This document shows positions 36,090-45,154 of a stretch of DNA of 64,000 nt, in pieces. This DNA is from a candidate division KSB1 bacterium (GTDB lineage Bacteria > Zhuqueibacterota > Zhuqueibacteria > JANLFK01 > Oleimicrobiaceae), in contig JANLFK010000001.1 in the NCBI GenBank assembly GCA_024655945.1, forward strand, positions 1 to 64,000. Reading direction: 5' to 3'. The translations under genes and the position numbers were made by a program. The notes beneath the pieces are model-generated. The model was not told the DNA's origin and did no database searches. It saw only the letters and a list, made by a program, of their open reading frames with translations. The first letter of the stretch is position 1. Every line of letters begins with the position of its first letter.

Positions 36090-37337
36090 TCACTCTCCGA
36101 CAAAAAGAGGTCGAATATGACGCTGCAGAAGGTTCTTCGTCACGTTGGCCGAAATGGTATCCTCATGCTTCAACACGAGGGCGGTGTAGCGGGTTCCCAT
36201 CTCTGCGGGTATCTTGTAGGCCACATGAAGTAGCTGCCGAAAATCCGCATTAAAACGAGCGTTCCCTGGGTCATTTCGCAAGGCAGATAGGAACTCTTGC
36301 TCGCTCCACCGGTCTACTTCCGCCGGGTCAGGCAGTTTCTGGGGAGCAATCCTCGTGACTGCCGAGTAAGGCGTGACCAATTCTTCAAGCCGCTGGTAGG
36401 CTTTGCGGTAGACCTCCTTTGCGGCAGTGAGGCCGTCGCTGCCGACCTCTGCCAGCCCTGCCAACTCCTCAAGCCACGTTGTCCCCGCGGTCTTAATGTG
36501 CAGGCCCGCATCGTACCTGAGCAGGGCCTCCCTAATCGGCCCGTAGAGGGAAAACTTGTCGCTTCCAGAATGCAGACTCAACTTCAGAGTCTTTGGAAGA
36601 GCGAACTCCCCGATTGCCAACTGCAGAGTCTCGAGCATGAGAGCAAAGTGTCGCGCACAATCCTCCACGTTCCCCTCATAGTCCACGCCCTTGTAGAGCT
36701 TTCCGGGGAACCTCGGCGCAATGGTGGCAAGGGGGATCCCTCTCCGCGCCACCTCCGAAAGCAGGAAGAAGAGTTCGACAGGATGTTGCGGCTCAGCGGT
36801 CTCGTCCATGGACAACTCAAGGACAAAAGGCGCGCCCTTCCTGTGGAGGGCTATCAGACGGTAGACCTCTTCCGCCTCATCGATGGCGGCCAAGTAGCGG
36901 CGACCGATCTGCTCCAACTCGGCCCTCGTTATGTGGAACCGCGCGCCGCTGGAGATTGTCAGTTCGCCCAGGTATTTCTCATTGCGTCTCAGAAAATCCT
37001 CGAGGCGGCCGGGCAGTGGTGGTTTGCCTATCTGCTCGGCTACATCAATCGTGAAAAAGTCGCAGTATTGCACAAAGAAGGTGACGCTCTTGGCCGTGAC
37101 ATGGTCAGCGTCGACGAAGTAAGGCCCTTTCCACGCCAGGGCCTGCACGGCCTCATCTGCTTCTTTCCGCGTTTCTGCAGGCGTGCTGCCGACAATGAGG
37201 TGCTCCCGGTAGGACTTGTTCCACACCGGCGTGATCTCCACACCCAGCGCCCGGGCTTCGATCACGGCCTGGAGAAGCGCCTTCCCTTGCAAACCGAAAC
37301 GGTCTCCGAGACCGAATGAGTATTTTCCCAGCTCCAT
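36090..37337 (-). CDS. uxaE: Tagaturonate/fructuronate epimerase
   Basis: A 415-residue protein starting MELGKYSFGLGDRFG, the opening of the UxaE family, with FVDADHVTA, LELSMDE, SLHSGSDKFSLY and GLHIKTAGTTWLEEL further on. UxaE converts D-tagaturonate to D-fructuronate in organisms that lack tagaturonate reductase; this joins the galacturonate and glucuronate routes. Conserved His and Asp residues in these segments probably hold a metal. I chose the ATG at 37337 behind AGGTGA; an in-frame start at 37364 is possible. It lies directly after uxaC. Confidence 0.85.
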   Translation of the reverse strand: MELGKYSFGLGDRFGLQGKALLQAVIEARALGVEITPVWNKSYREHLIVGSTPAETRKEADEAVQALAWKGPYFVDADHVTAKSVTFFVQYCDFFTIDVAEQIGKPPLPGRLEDFLRRNEKYLGELTISSGARFHITRAELEQIGRRYLAAIDEAEEVYRLIALHRKGAPFVLELSMDETAEPQHPVELFFLLSEVARRGIPLATIAPRFPGKLYKGVDYEGNVEDCARHFALMLETLQLAIGEFALPKTLKLSLHSGSDKFSLYGPIREALLRYDAGLHIKTAGTTWLEELAGLAEVGSDGLTAAKEVYRKAYQRLEELVTPYSAVTRIAPQKLPDPAEVDRWSEQEFLSALRNDPGNARFNADFRQLLHVAYKIPAEMGTRYTALVLKHEDTISANVTKNLLQRHIRPLFVGE

Positions 37338-37374
37338 GTTCGTTTCACCTATTGCGCCGCACATTCTCTGCCCT

Positions 37375-38790
37375 TCAGAGTTTGTACGCCTGCTTCGGGA
37401 GATCGTAGGCCAGGGCGCGGCTCAGCCTCTTGGCTTGGTCCATGTCGATTATCTTGCGCGCCACCAAACCAGCTAAGAAGTTGCAGTCCATTCGCCGCGC
37501 CAGGTCATGTCGAGCCGGGATGGATGGAAAGGCCCGGGTGTCATCGTTGAAGCCCACCGTGTTGTAGAAGCCGGCCGTCTCGGTCACCATCTTCCGGAAG
37601 CGCATCATTCCTTCGATGCTATCGTGGAACCACCAGGGAGGCCCAAGGCGCATTGCAGGGTAGTGCCCGGCCAAGGGAGCCAGCTCCCTGGAATAGGCCG
37701 ACTCATCCAATGTGAAGACAATCAGTGTCAGGCGGGTGTCATTCCCGTATTTGTTCAATAGTTCGTGGAGGTTTCTGGTGTACTCTGTTGCCACTGGGAT
37801 GTCACACCCCTTGTCCGGACCAAAGCGGCGAAAAACAAACTGGTTGTGGTTGCGAAAACAGCCGGGATGGATCTGCATTACCAATCCGTCCTCGATGCTC
37901 ATGCGCGCATATTCCATCAGCATGTGCGCCGTGAATTGCGCAGCGTCCTGGGCTGTTGCCTTTCCTTTGAGGGCACGTTGAAAGATGACCTCAGCCTGTC
38001 GCCGGCTCAGCTCATGCGTAAGGGGAGTCTCAACGGCATGGTCGGTGGATACGGCCCCCATTGACTTGAAAAAACGTCTCCGTTCTTCCAGCGCTTCGAG
38101 GAACTTCGCATACGCAACTATTTCGATGCCGCTCACCTCACTCAGCTTGCCGATGTTCTCCCTCCACCCTTTCGCCAAGAGGTCGGTCACTCCGTCCGGC
38201 CGAAAACAGGGAATTACTCTGCCCTGCCAACCCGACTCCCTGATCCTGCGGTGGTGTTCAAGCGTATCGGTTGCCGCATCAGTGGTGGTGAGCACCTCTA
38301 TGTTGAATCGCTCGAAGAGAGAACGAGGCAAGAACTCCGGACTGCGCAGCTTCTCCGACATCTCATCGTAGATCTGCATCGCGGAACTGCTGTCCAGCTT
38401 CTTGCTGACCCCAAACACCTCTGCGAACACGTACTCGAGCCACAGGGAAGTGGGCGTACCCGCAAACAGGAAATAGTGATCGGCGAAACGCTGCCAAATC
38501 TTGCGGTGGTCGGTCTCCACAGGCGTTCCGTCCACAGTGGGGATGCCCAGCCACTCCAGTGGGATGCCCTGCGAATAGAGCATGCGGAAGATGTAGTGGT
38601 CCGGCATAAGGATCAGCTCCGTGGGGTCAGGGAAAGGACGGTTCTCGGCGAAAATGCGCGGGTCCACATGGCCATGCGGGCTGACTATGGGGAGGTCCCT
38701 GACGCCGTCGTAGAGCGACCGCGCGATTTTGCGTGTCTTCCGATCCGGGTCGAAGAAGCGGTCAGCAGCAAGCGTCCTTTTTTTCCTCAT
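37375..38790 (-). CDS. uxaC: Uronate isomerase
   Basis: A 471-residue member of the amidohydrolase superfamily that isomerises D-galacturonate to D-tagaturonate and D-glucuronate to D-fructuronate. The metal-binding SPHGHVDP (HxH) lies near residue 40. VLTTTDAATDTLEHH and FNDDTRAFPSIPARHDLARR near the C terminus are family signatures. Length is typical. I chose the ATG at 38790 behind GGGAGAA over an upstream start at 38862 that overlaps the TRAP permease gene. Confidence 0.92.
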   Translation of the reverse strand: MRKKRTLAADRFFDPDRKTRKIARSLYDGVRDLPIVSPHGHVDPRIFAENRPFPDPTELILMPDHYIFRMLYSQGIPLEWLGIPTVDGTPVETDHRKIWQRFADHYFLFAGTPTSLWLEYVFAEVFGVSKKLDSSSAMQIYDEMSEKLRSPEFLPRSLFERFNIEVLTTTDAATDTLEHHRRIRESGWQGRVIPCFRPDGVTDLLAKGWRENIGKLSEVSGIEIVAYAKFLEALEERRRFFKSMGAVSTDHAVETPLTHELSRRQAEVIFQRALKGKATAQDAAQFTAHMLMEYARMSIEDGLVMQIHPGCFRNHNQFVFRRFGPDKGCDIPVATEYTRNLHELLNKYGNDTRLTLIVFTLDESAYSRELAPLAGHYPAMRLGPPWWFHDSIEGMMRFRKMVTETAGFYNTVGFNDDTRAFPSIPARHDLARRMDCNFLAGLVARKIIDMDQAKRLSRALAYDLPKQAYKL

Positions 38791-38848
38791 CGATTCTCCC
38801 GAAAGTGTCCTGGCATCATGTTGAGCGAGCAGCCAGGGGTTCAGGTGG

Positions 38849-40147
38849 TCAGTGGTATCCAAAGAGCTTGGGCAAGGACAAGCTGAGCCAGGGCACGTAG
38901 GTGACGATGAGCAAGACGACGATCATGCCCAGATACAACGGCACCAGCGTGCGCGTGATGCGGGCAATGCTCGTGTTGCCCACGCCACATCCCAAGAAGA
39001 GCACCGAGCCGACCGGCGGAGTACACAGGCCTATGCAAAGGTTCAGAACCAAGACAATGCCAAAGTGGAGCGGACTCATGCCAAGGCGAACGACCACGGG
39101 CAAGAAGATCGGCGTGAAGATAAGGACTGCCGGGGTCATGTCCATGAACGTGCCGACGATGAGCAAAACAATGTTGATGATGAGCAAGATAGCTACTTTG
39201 CTGTCGGTGAGAGCAATAAGGGCCGCACTGACATTCTGCGGAATATTTTCGTAGGAAAGAATCCAGGACATTCCCGAGGAGGCTCCAATCAGCAGCATGA
39301 CGATGGCAGTCGTCTCAACCGTCTTGAGGAGGATCTGCGGCAGCTCGCGCATCCTCACTTCTCGATAGAGCGCCACCGAGAGGACGAAGGAGTAGAGGAC
39401 GGCAATCCCGCTTGCTTCCGTAGCAGTGAAAAAGCCGGCGATAATGCCGCCGATGACGACGACAATGAGCAGGAGGCTGGGAATTGCATCCAAAAGTCTA
39501 CGGAGACCCTCGAGGACTGCGACCTTCTCGCCGACCGGGTACTTCTTAACTACCGCAATTGCCCCAGCCACGGCGATCAGACCTAAGCCCAAGAGAATCC
39601 CGGGCAGGTAACCGGCGATGAAGAGAGCCGCGATGGACACACCTCCACTGGCCAATGAATAGACAATCAGCACGTTCGATGGGGGGATGAGCAGCCCCGT
39701 GGTCGCTCCTGTCACTGTAACTGCGGTGCTAAAGTTGACGTCATACCCCTCCCTCTTCATGGTCGGAATCATGAAGCCACCGATTGCTGAGGTGGCCGCA
39801 GCCGCGGATCCGGAAATGGCCCCAAAAAACATGCAGGCGAGGATGTTGACGTACGCCAACCCTCCGGGGAGCATCCCTACCAGGGCCTTAGCGAGGTCAA
39901 TGAGGCGCCTGGCAATCCCCCCTCTGCCCATAAGCTGACCGGACAGGATGAAAAAAGGAATGGCCAACAGCGTGAAGCTGTTGATCCCGGTGGCCATACG
40001 CTGGGCAACGGTCGTGAGAGCCGGCAGGGGGCTGATGGTGAAGAGCATCGTCAAGGTTGTCGCGATACTGATGGCGATCGCTATGGGCACGTTCATAGCG
40101 AGCAGAAGAACAAAGCTCACCACCAGCGTTACCACCGACAGATCCAT
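38849..40147 (-). CDS. dctM: TRAP transporter large permease
   Basis: A 432-residue inner-membrane protein with about 12 hydrophobic segments. IPFFILSGQLMGRGGIARRLIDLA and ISGSAAAATSAIGGFMIP are typical DctM motifs, as is IGLCTPPVGSVLFLGC near the end. It is the ion-driven channel of a tripartite carrier for acidic sugars. A GGAGGGAG ribosome site lies eight bases before the ATG. dctQ and dctP are upstream in the same direction. Confidence 0.93.
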   Translation of the reverse strand: MDLSVVTLVVSFVLLLAMNVPIAIAISIATTLTMLFTISPLPALTTVAQRMATGINSFTLLAIPFFILSGQLMGRGGIARRLIDLAKALVGMLPGGLAYVNILACMFFGAISGSAAAATSAIGGFMIPTMKREGYDVNFSTAVTVTGATTGLLIPPSNVLIVYSLASGGVSIAALFIAGYLPGILLGLGLIAVAGAIAVVKKYPVGEKVAVLEGLRRLLDAIPSLLLIVVVIGGIIAGFFTATEASGIAVLYSFVLSVALYREVRMRELPQILLKTVETTAIVMLLIGASSGMSWILSYENIPQNVSAALIALTDSKVAILLIINIVLLIVGTFMDMTPAVLIFTPIFLPVVVRLGMSPLHFGIVLVLNLCIGLCTPPVGSVLFLGCGVGNTSIARITRTLVPLYLGMIVVLLIVTYVPWLSLSLPKLFGYH

Positions 40148-40191
40148 TGCGTAGACTCCCTCCTCTGTTCTGCCGCCCTCAGGTGCATTCC

Positions 40192-40704
40192 TTAGGTGGG
40201 TTCCCCGACCTGACTGTCAACAGCAGGGGCTCGCTCTTCACGCAACGCTTCCACGATGAAATGAAGGGCGAAGTAGATCATGAGAAAACCCGAAATCGGC
40301 AGTACCGAGTAGACGTACCCCATTGGCACCCCCAGGGCGGTAGACACCTGTCCGAGAGTGAAGGTGAGCTGTACCAAACGTACCCCGCCAACCACCATCA
40401 CGAACAGGGCGAAGAAAAGTACCGAAAGGTTTATCGCCACCTCAAGAATTCTCCTTTTGGTGCCTGTCAGCTTTGTGGCCAGCACGTCGATGCCTAAGTG
40501 TGCCTTGGTGCGGTACGCATAGCTGGCCCCAAGCACACCGACCCACATCAGCTGAAACCTGGCCAGCTCCTCGGTGTACGAACTGGGATTGCGAAGTATG
40601 AAGCGCGTGAACACCTGCCATGTCACATCAAGCACCATGGTCGCCATGAGGAAACTCAGGAAAATGCCGAGGGCGTTGGTGATGCATTTGGTCAACTTTG
40701 TCAT
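40192..40704 (-). CDS. dctQ: TRAP transporter small permease
   Basis: A 170-residue protein with four transmembrane helices and the DctQ segment YTEELARFQLMWVGVLGASYAYR. The start is the ATG at 40704 with GGGAGAG upstream; the frame stays open further upstream but that part reads as Gly/Ala-rich nonsense. The gene begins 11 bases after the dctP stop. Confidence 0.9.
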   Translation of the reverse strand: MTKLTKCITNALGIFLSFLMATMVLDVTWQVFTRFILRNPSSYTEELARFQLMWVGVLGASYAYRTKAHLGIDVLATKLTGTKRRILEVAINLSVLFFALFVMVVGGVRLVQLTFTLGQVSTALGVPMGYVYSVLPISGFLMIYFALHFIVEALREERAPAVDSQVGEPT

Positions 40705-40715
40705 TGCAGCTCTCC

Positions 40716-41687
40716 CTACTCGACCCGTTGAATTTCCTGAATCAGGTCGTAAACAGGCGTCCCTCTGTACGAAGCGTACATCTCCTGCACGGCCTGCCGG
40801 AACGCAGCCTTGTCCGGGTGCAGCACCTGAACCCCGGCCTTTTGCACCTCCCGCAAGGCCTCCGCCGAGGACTCCTGCCAAAGCCTTCGCTGGTAGTCCA
40901 CCGACTCGTCCACCGCCTCCTGCAACCACTTTTGCTCCTCTGGTGAAAGGCTCCGCCACACCGTGGTGCTCATCAGGAGAATGTCGGGGATTGATGTGTG
41001 CTCGTCCAGGCAGTAGTACTTGCAGACTTCGTAATGACGCGAGAAGTAGAAGCTGGGCGGGTTGTTTTCTGCTCCGTCCACTACACCCTGTTGGAGGGCG
41101 GTGTAGAGCTCACCCCACGGGATCGGTGTTGCCGAACCACCCAGCGCCTGTATCATTCTGAAGGAAGTTGGGCTATTCATGACGCGAATCTTGAGCCCGC
41201 GGAGGTCGCCTGGCTGCATAATCGGGACTTTCTTCGTATAGAAGCTGCGGCTGCCAGCGTCGTAGTAGCACATGCCGCGGAGCAGGAACCTCTCCCCTGC
41301 CAGCAGCAATCTCCTGCCAATGTCGCCACGCAGCAACTTCCAGCGGTGTTCGTCGTCCCTGAACACGTATGGAATGCCAAATACCTCCATCTCAGGAACG
41401 AAGGCCTCCAAGGGGGCGGTGGACACTTTGGTCATGGACAAGCTGCCGATCTGCAGTAACTCGATCAGTTCCCTCTCGTCGCCCAACTGCCCGCTTGGGT
41501 AAATATCAACTCTGAGCCGCCCGTGGGACTTTTCGGCGACGCGTTCGGCCATGTACATCATGCCCTTGTGCACGGGGTGGTTAGTGTCCAGGGCGTGCGC
41601 AAGTTTCAGGACGCGCGTCCTCCCGCCGGACTGCGAACAAGAAATGAGGAGAGCTGCAATTAAGACAAGCAGCAGACCACGTCTCAT
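40716..41687 (-). CDS. dctP: TRAP transporter substrate-binding lipoprotein
   Basis: A 323-residue DctP-family solute receptor. The N terminus MRRGLLLVLIAALLISC is a lipoprotein signal with cysteine 17. Typical features are LAHALDTNHPVHKGM, GLKIRVMNSPTSFRM, whose arginine contacts the substrate carboxylate, and ALQQGVVDGAENNP. Context points to galacturonate or an unsaturated digalacturonate as ligand. The ATG at 41687 follows AAGGAAG. Confidence 0.9.
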   Translation of the reverse strand: MRRGLLLVLIAALLISCSQSGGRTRVLKLAHALDTNHPVHKGMMYMAERVAEKSHGRLRVDIYPSGQLGDERELIELLQIGSLSMTKVSTAPLEAFVPEMEVFGIPYVFRDDEHRWKLLRGDIGRRLLLAGERFLLRGMCYYDAGSRSFYTKKVPIMQPGDLRGLKIRVMNSPTSFRMIQALGGSATPIPWGELYTALQQGVVDGAENNPPSFYFSRHYEVCKYYCLDEHTSIPDILLMSTTVWRSLSPEEQKWLQEAVDESVDYQRRLWQESSAEALREVQKAGVQVLHPDKAAFRQAVQEMYASYRGTPVYDLIQEIQRVE

Positions 41688-41840
41688 GGTGGTGCTTCCT
41701 TTGGACAAAACGACCCGGGCCATGCGGTCTCAGAGTTCCGCTGCGGGGACTCAAAACAAGTGGGAGAACCGACCTTGCACCAATCCTCTTGGCATTTGCA
41801 CCCGGCGTGCACGTCGGGATGCAAGCCGTGATGAAATCGT

Positions 41841-42602
41841 CTAACGCGCCAACCATCCACCGTCCACCGCCACCGTGTAGCCGTGCATGTAGGACGAGGC
41901 CTCGGATGCCAAGAAAACGACCACACCTTTCAGGTCCTCTGGTTCGCCCCATCTTCCTGCAGGGATCCGCTCGAGAATTGCCTTGCTGCGCAGGGGGTCA
42001 GCACGCAAGGGAGCCGTGTTGTCGGTGGCCATGTACCCTGGGGCAATCGCGTTGACATTGATGTGGTGGGGAGCGAGCTCATTGGCCAGCAGGCGTGTCA
42101 AACCCATCACCGCGCTCTTTGAGGCTGTGTATGACGGCACAAGGATTCCCCCTTGAAAAGAAAGCATCGAGGCAATGTTGATGATTTTTCCCCCTCTCCC
42201 CTGCTGAACCATCACCTTTGCCACCGCCTGGGTGAGGAAAAAGAGCGTGCGCACATTGACGTCCATCACCTCATCCCAGTCCTTCAGTTCGAATTCAAGC
42301 ACCGGGGCGCGCCTGATGATACCGGCGTTGTTGACCAGTATGTCAATGGACCCCATGTGCTCCAAGGCCTGTCTCACGATGGGGTCGACGCTTTCGATCT
42401 TTCGCAAATCCGCTGTCACCGCGGTGCACCGTCTGCCCAGCTCCTCGATGTGCCGTGCGGTCTGTGCCATGTCCAGGACATCTACAACCACCACGTCGGC
42501 CCCTGCTTCGGCCAGGCCGATGGCCATGGCCTGCCCCAGTCCACGTGCAGCGCCGGTGACAATGGCGACTTTCCCGTCCAGGCGAAATTTGTCAAGAATC
42601 AT
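41841..42602 (-). CDS. kduD: 2-keto-3-deoxygluconate-forming SDR (KduD-like)
   Basis: A 253-residue short-chain dehydrogenase with cofactor loop TGAARGLG, VDVLD after the second strand, catalytic Ser in IASMLSF and YTASK. Length, start (FRLDGKVAIVTG) and neighbour kduI support 2-dehydro-3-deoxy-D-gluconate 5-dehydrogenase, which reduces the KduI product to KDG. I chose the ATG at 42602 over the TTG 15 bases upstream. No KDG kinase or aldolase is in the window. Confidence 0.85.
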   Translation of the reverse strand: MILDKFRLDGKVAIVTGAARGLGQAMAIGLAEAGADVVVVDVLDMAQTARHIEELGRRCTAVTADLRKIESVDPIVRQALEHMGSIDILVNNAGIIRRAPVLEFELKDWDEVMDVNVRTLFFLTQAVAKVMVQQGRGGKIINIASMLSFQGGILVPSYTASKSAVMGLTRLLANELAPHHINVNAIAPGYMATDNTAPLRADPLRSKAILERIPAGRWGEPEDLKGVVVFLASEASSYMHGYTVAVDGGWLAR

Positions 42603-42633
42603 CTCTCCCTCACACAATGGCTTGTTTGGCGTG

Positions 42634-43464
42634 CTACCTCAGCCTTGCCATTTCAACGGCATCCATATCCTCGAAGGCCTGATTCTCGCCGCCCATAGCC
42701 CAGCAGAAGGAATAGGGCCCAGTGCCCACGCCAGCGTGGATGGACCAGCTTGGCGAAATGACCGCCTGGCGATTGGCAACCACGATGTGGCGTGTCTCTT
42801 CAGGCTCGCCCATAAAGTGGAAAACGCGCGTCTCCTCAGCCATGTCAAAGTAGAGGTAGATTTCGGTGCGTCTTTCATGAGTGTGCGGAGGCATGGTATT
42901 CCAGTTTGACCCCTGTGCAAGCACCGTGACACCCATCACCAACTGGCAGCTCTTGATCCCACCTGGATGAATGTATTTGTAGATCGTCCGCTCGTTGCAG
43001 GTGGCCGCCTGACCAAGGTACACCGCCTCGGCCTCTTCCATCGCCATCTTCCTGGTAGGGAGAGCCGCATGGGCAGGGAAGCTGAGTAAGTAGAAGGCAG
43101 CCGGGTCCTCTGGGCGTTCGCTTTCAAATGAAACGTCTCTCGCCCCCTGGCCGATGTAAAGCATGTCCTTGTTGTGCAACTCGTAGATCTCCCCATCCAC
43201 GGTGACCATGCCGGTCTCACCCGCGTTGAGAACCCCGACCTCGCGGCGCTCGCAAAAGTAGCTTGCTGCCAGTTCCTTCGATGCACCGAGGCGGAGTGGT
43301 CTCGTCACCGGCACGGCGGATCCGATTACCGCCCTGTCGACTTCGGAATAGAGCAAGACAACTTCCTCAGGCACAAAGAGGGTGTCCACGAGGAAAGAGT
43401 CTCGTGTCTCCTCGGTGGTCATCCGCCGGAAGCGAATCGGGTCAGCAGGATAGCGTATCTCCAC
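42634..43464 (-). CDS. kduI: 5-keto-4-deoxyuronate isomerase
   Basis: A 276-residue cupin enzyme that turns the unsaturated uronate released by lyases (DKI) into DKII. The metal-binding PPHTHERRTEIYLYFDM stretch near residue 190 has the His-x-His...Glu set, and SPSWSIHAGVGT completes the site. I chose GTG at 43464, giving MEIRYPADPIRF like other KduI proteins, behind GGAGGAG; the longer frame starting at 43479 would place the ribosome site inside the gene. Confidence 0.92.
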   Translation of the reverse strand: MEIRYPADPIRFRRMTTEETRDSFLVDTLFVPEEVVLLYSEVDRAVIGSAVPVTRPLRLGASKELAASYFCERREVGVLNAGETGMVTVDGEIYELHNKDMLYIGQGARDVSFESERPEDPAAFYLLSFPAHAALPTRKMAMEEAEAVYLGQAATCNERTIYKYIHPGGIKSCQLVMGVTVLAQGSNWNTMPPHTHERRTEIYLYFDMAEETRVFHFMGEPEETRHIVVANRQAVISPSWSIHAGVGTGPYSFCWAMGGENQAFEDMDAVEMARLR

Positions 43465-43554
43465 AAGTATCTCCTCCAAGCTAACAGGCTGTCGTCGCGG
43501 GGAGCCAATCGGACCCGAAGGGGTGTTGCTCTGCTCCCCTTCCGCATACCGCTC

Positions 43555-44805
43555 TCAGTACGTCACTACCACAGGGTTGGCCAATCTTTCCACCATCTCG
43601 TCCAGGTACCTGACAAACTCCGCTTTCGTTTTGATCCCCGAGGGCTCTCCCTCCCAGGCAGCCAAGAAAGCGTAGCCCAGCCTGCCGTTCTCAGGGCGCA
43701 ATACTACCACGTGACTGTGCTCATCTTCTGCGTATTCGACAAGGTCCTTTGTTCTGAAAAGCACTGCCAACCCGAGGCTATCTCCTGCAAGGCTCTGTCT
43801 ACCGTAGGTGGCCATGAATGCCCAGTCCCCTTTGCTGCCCGAACGCAACAGTTCTGCCGAAGGGTCCTTAACGATTCCTGTGCACAGGTTGGGCGCGTCA
43901 CCAGAAATGTGCACCCGGTGGGTGGTTATGCGGCTGCCAGCCGCTATCCCGAGTTCCGACACCAGATCATAGGACTTGCCGCCTACCTTCCAGCCGAAGT
44001 ACCTGGTCCTGATGAGAGATCGCACCGGTCCGTTGAGCACAACTTCGCATGTGACGCTGTCTGTCGTGCTCACGCGCTGTGCCTTGCCATCAAGCCATAT
44101 GCCGAGAGAGCCGATGCCCAACGATTCGCCCACCTTAAGGATATCCATGCCCCAGTCGGCCATCCGGTGATAGGACTCAAATCCATCCTGGCCCACGTCT
44201 TGGAGGATCATCTTAGGGACCTTTTTCCCGAAGACATCGATCGCATTCCTCCAATCCAGATAGAAGCGGTATCCGACCAAGTCAGATTCCCAACCAGGGC
44301 CTTCGTAGCGGATGAATTCGGAATGGTCGGTGTGCTCCTGTGGTACACGCAACGAGCGCACGTTCACAAAATGGCCGCCCAGGTACTTGCGCCCGACGAA
44401 CTGTCCGCCAGTCTTGACGGAGAGCTCTGCCTGTGTTCTTTTCGCGTAGGTCCGCTCTCGGGAACCTTCTGGCGCGTACCATAGGTGCAACTCTCTCTTG
44501 CCGCTTGCCGGCAAGTCCAGCAGGGCGGTGATGTTCTCCGATTGTCCATCTCCGTCCAAATCATCCGCCTGGCTTGGCATCTCTCTTCCAGCACAGAACA
44601 CCATAAAGGCCATGGGATTGAAATCTGGGGCCTTTTCCCGGATGCGGCCGATGTCAAGAGTTAGCAGTTCGTCGCTGCGGGGGAGCGCAGTCGGGTTCTG
44701 GACCTGCAGGCCAACCGACTTCGGGTAGAGGCGTTGCAAGTCGGACCTGGCGCACGTCACACACGCCAACAAGGCTACCCCCAGCGCAATCGTCAACGAC
44801 CGCAT
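43555..44805 (-). CDS. DUF4861 secreted protein
   Basis: A 416-residue protein with a signal sequence (MRSLTIALGVALLACVTC, possibly a lipoprotein). Tryptophan- and glycine-rich beta segments follow, such as YEGPGWESDLVGYRFYLDWRNAIDVFG and YHRMADWGMDILKVGESLG. These fit DUF4861, found in polysaccharide loci of Bacteroidetes-type bacteria and often beside kduI. No catalytic activity is established to my knowledge. The calcium-loop-like DDLDGDGQSEN near residue 80 is worth noting. The ATG at 44805 follows GGAGG. It has its own candidate promoter at 44942-44970. Confidence 0.7.
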   Translation of the reverse strand: MRSLTIALGVALLACVTCARSDLQRLYPKSVGLQVQNPTALPRSDELLTLDIGRIREKAPDFNPMAFMVFCAGREMPSQADDLDGDGQSENITALLDLPASGKRELHLWYAPEGSRERTYAKRTQAELSVKTGGQFVGRKYLGGHFVNVRSLRVPQEHTDHSEFIRYEGPGWESDLVGYRFYLDWRNAIDVFGKKVPKMILQDVGQDGFESYHRMADWGMDILKVGESLGIGSLGIWLDGKAQRVSTTDSVTCEVVLNGPVRSLIRTRYFGWKVGGKSYDLVSELGIAAGSRITTHRVHISGDAPNLCTGIVKDPSAELLRSGSKGDWAFMATYGRQSLAGDSLGLAVLFRTKDLVEYAEDEHSHVVVLRPENGRLGYAFLAAWEGEPSGIKTKAEFVRYLDEMVERLANPVVVTY

Positions 44806-45154
44806 GGTTTTCCTCCCTGTATCGTAGCCCTCTCGGGACAGCCGCTTGTGACCACGGCTTCGCGTCTCCTCCGCACCGCCCACAGTTTCTTGCCCCATAG
44901 AAGGCAGCCACCCAGGCACCAGACCGTTCGGGTACTCATCAAATGTAGCAAAACTCAATTTGCCAAGCAATGGGCGGCGCTACGAGCCCAGAAGCTCAGA
45001 CAATGCCCAGCGACACCACCACCCCGCCGCAAAACCTCCTGACACCATGACTCGGCGTACTCTCCAGGGGGCGGTTTGTGCCCCTCAACCTTTTCGACAG
45101 GAAGGCACAGGAACGCGCTCCTCTTCCCGACTGCTCCCGGGCGCCAAGCCGGCT
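44806..45154 (-). other. Intergenic gap between PL9 and DUF4861 genes
   Basis: 349 bases without a supported gene. It holds the candidate promoter at 44942-44970 and a leader of about 130 bases. I see no convincing intrinsic terminator after the PL9 gene. Confidence 0.5.
44942..44970 (-). promoter_or_regulatory. Candidate promoter for the DUF4861-kduI-kduD unit
   Basis: On the - strand TTGCTT (44970-44965), 17 bases, TACATT (44947-44942). Confidence 0.4.

Noticed and set aside
43174-44484. 436-codon + strand ORF opposite kduI and the DUF4861 gene
   Set aside because: Covers two real genes on the other strand and shows no domain.
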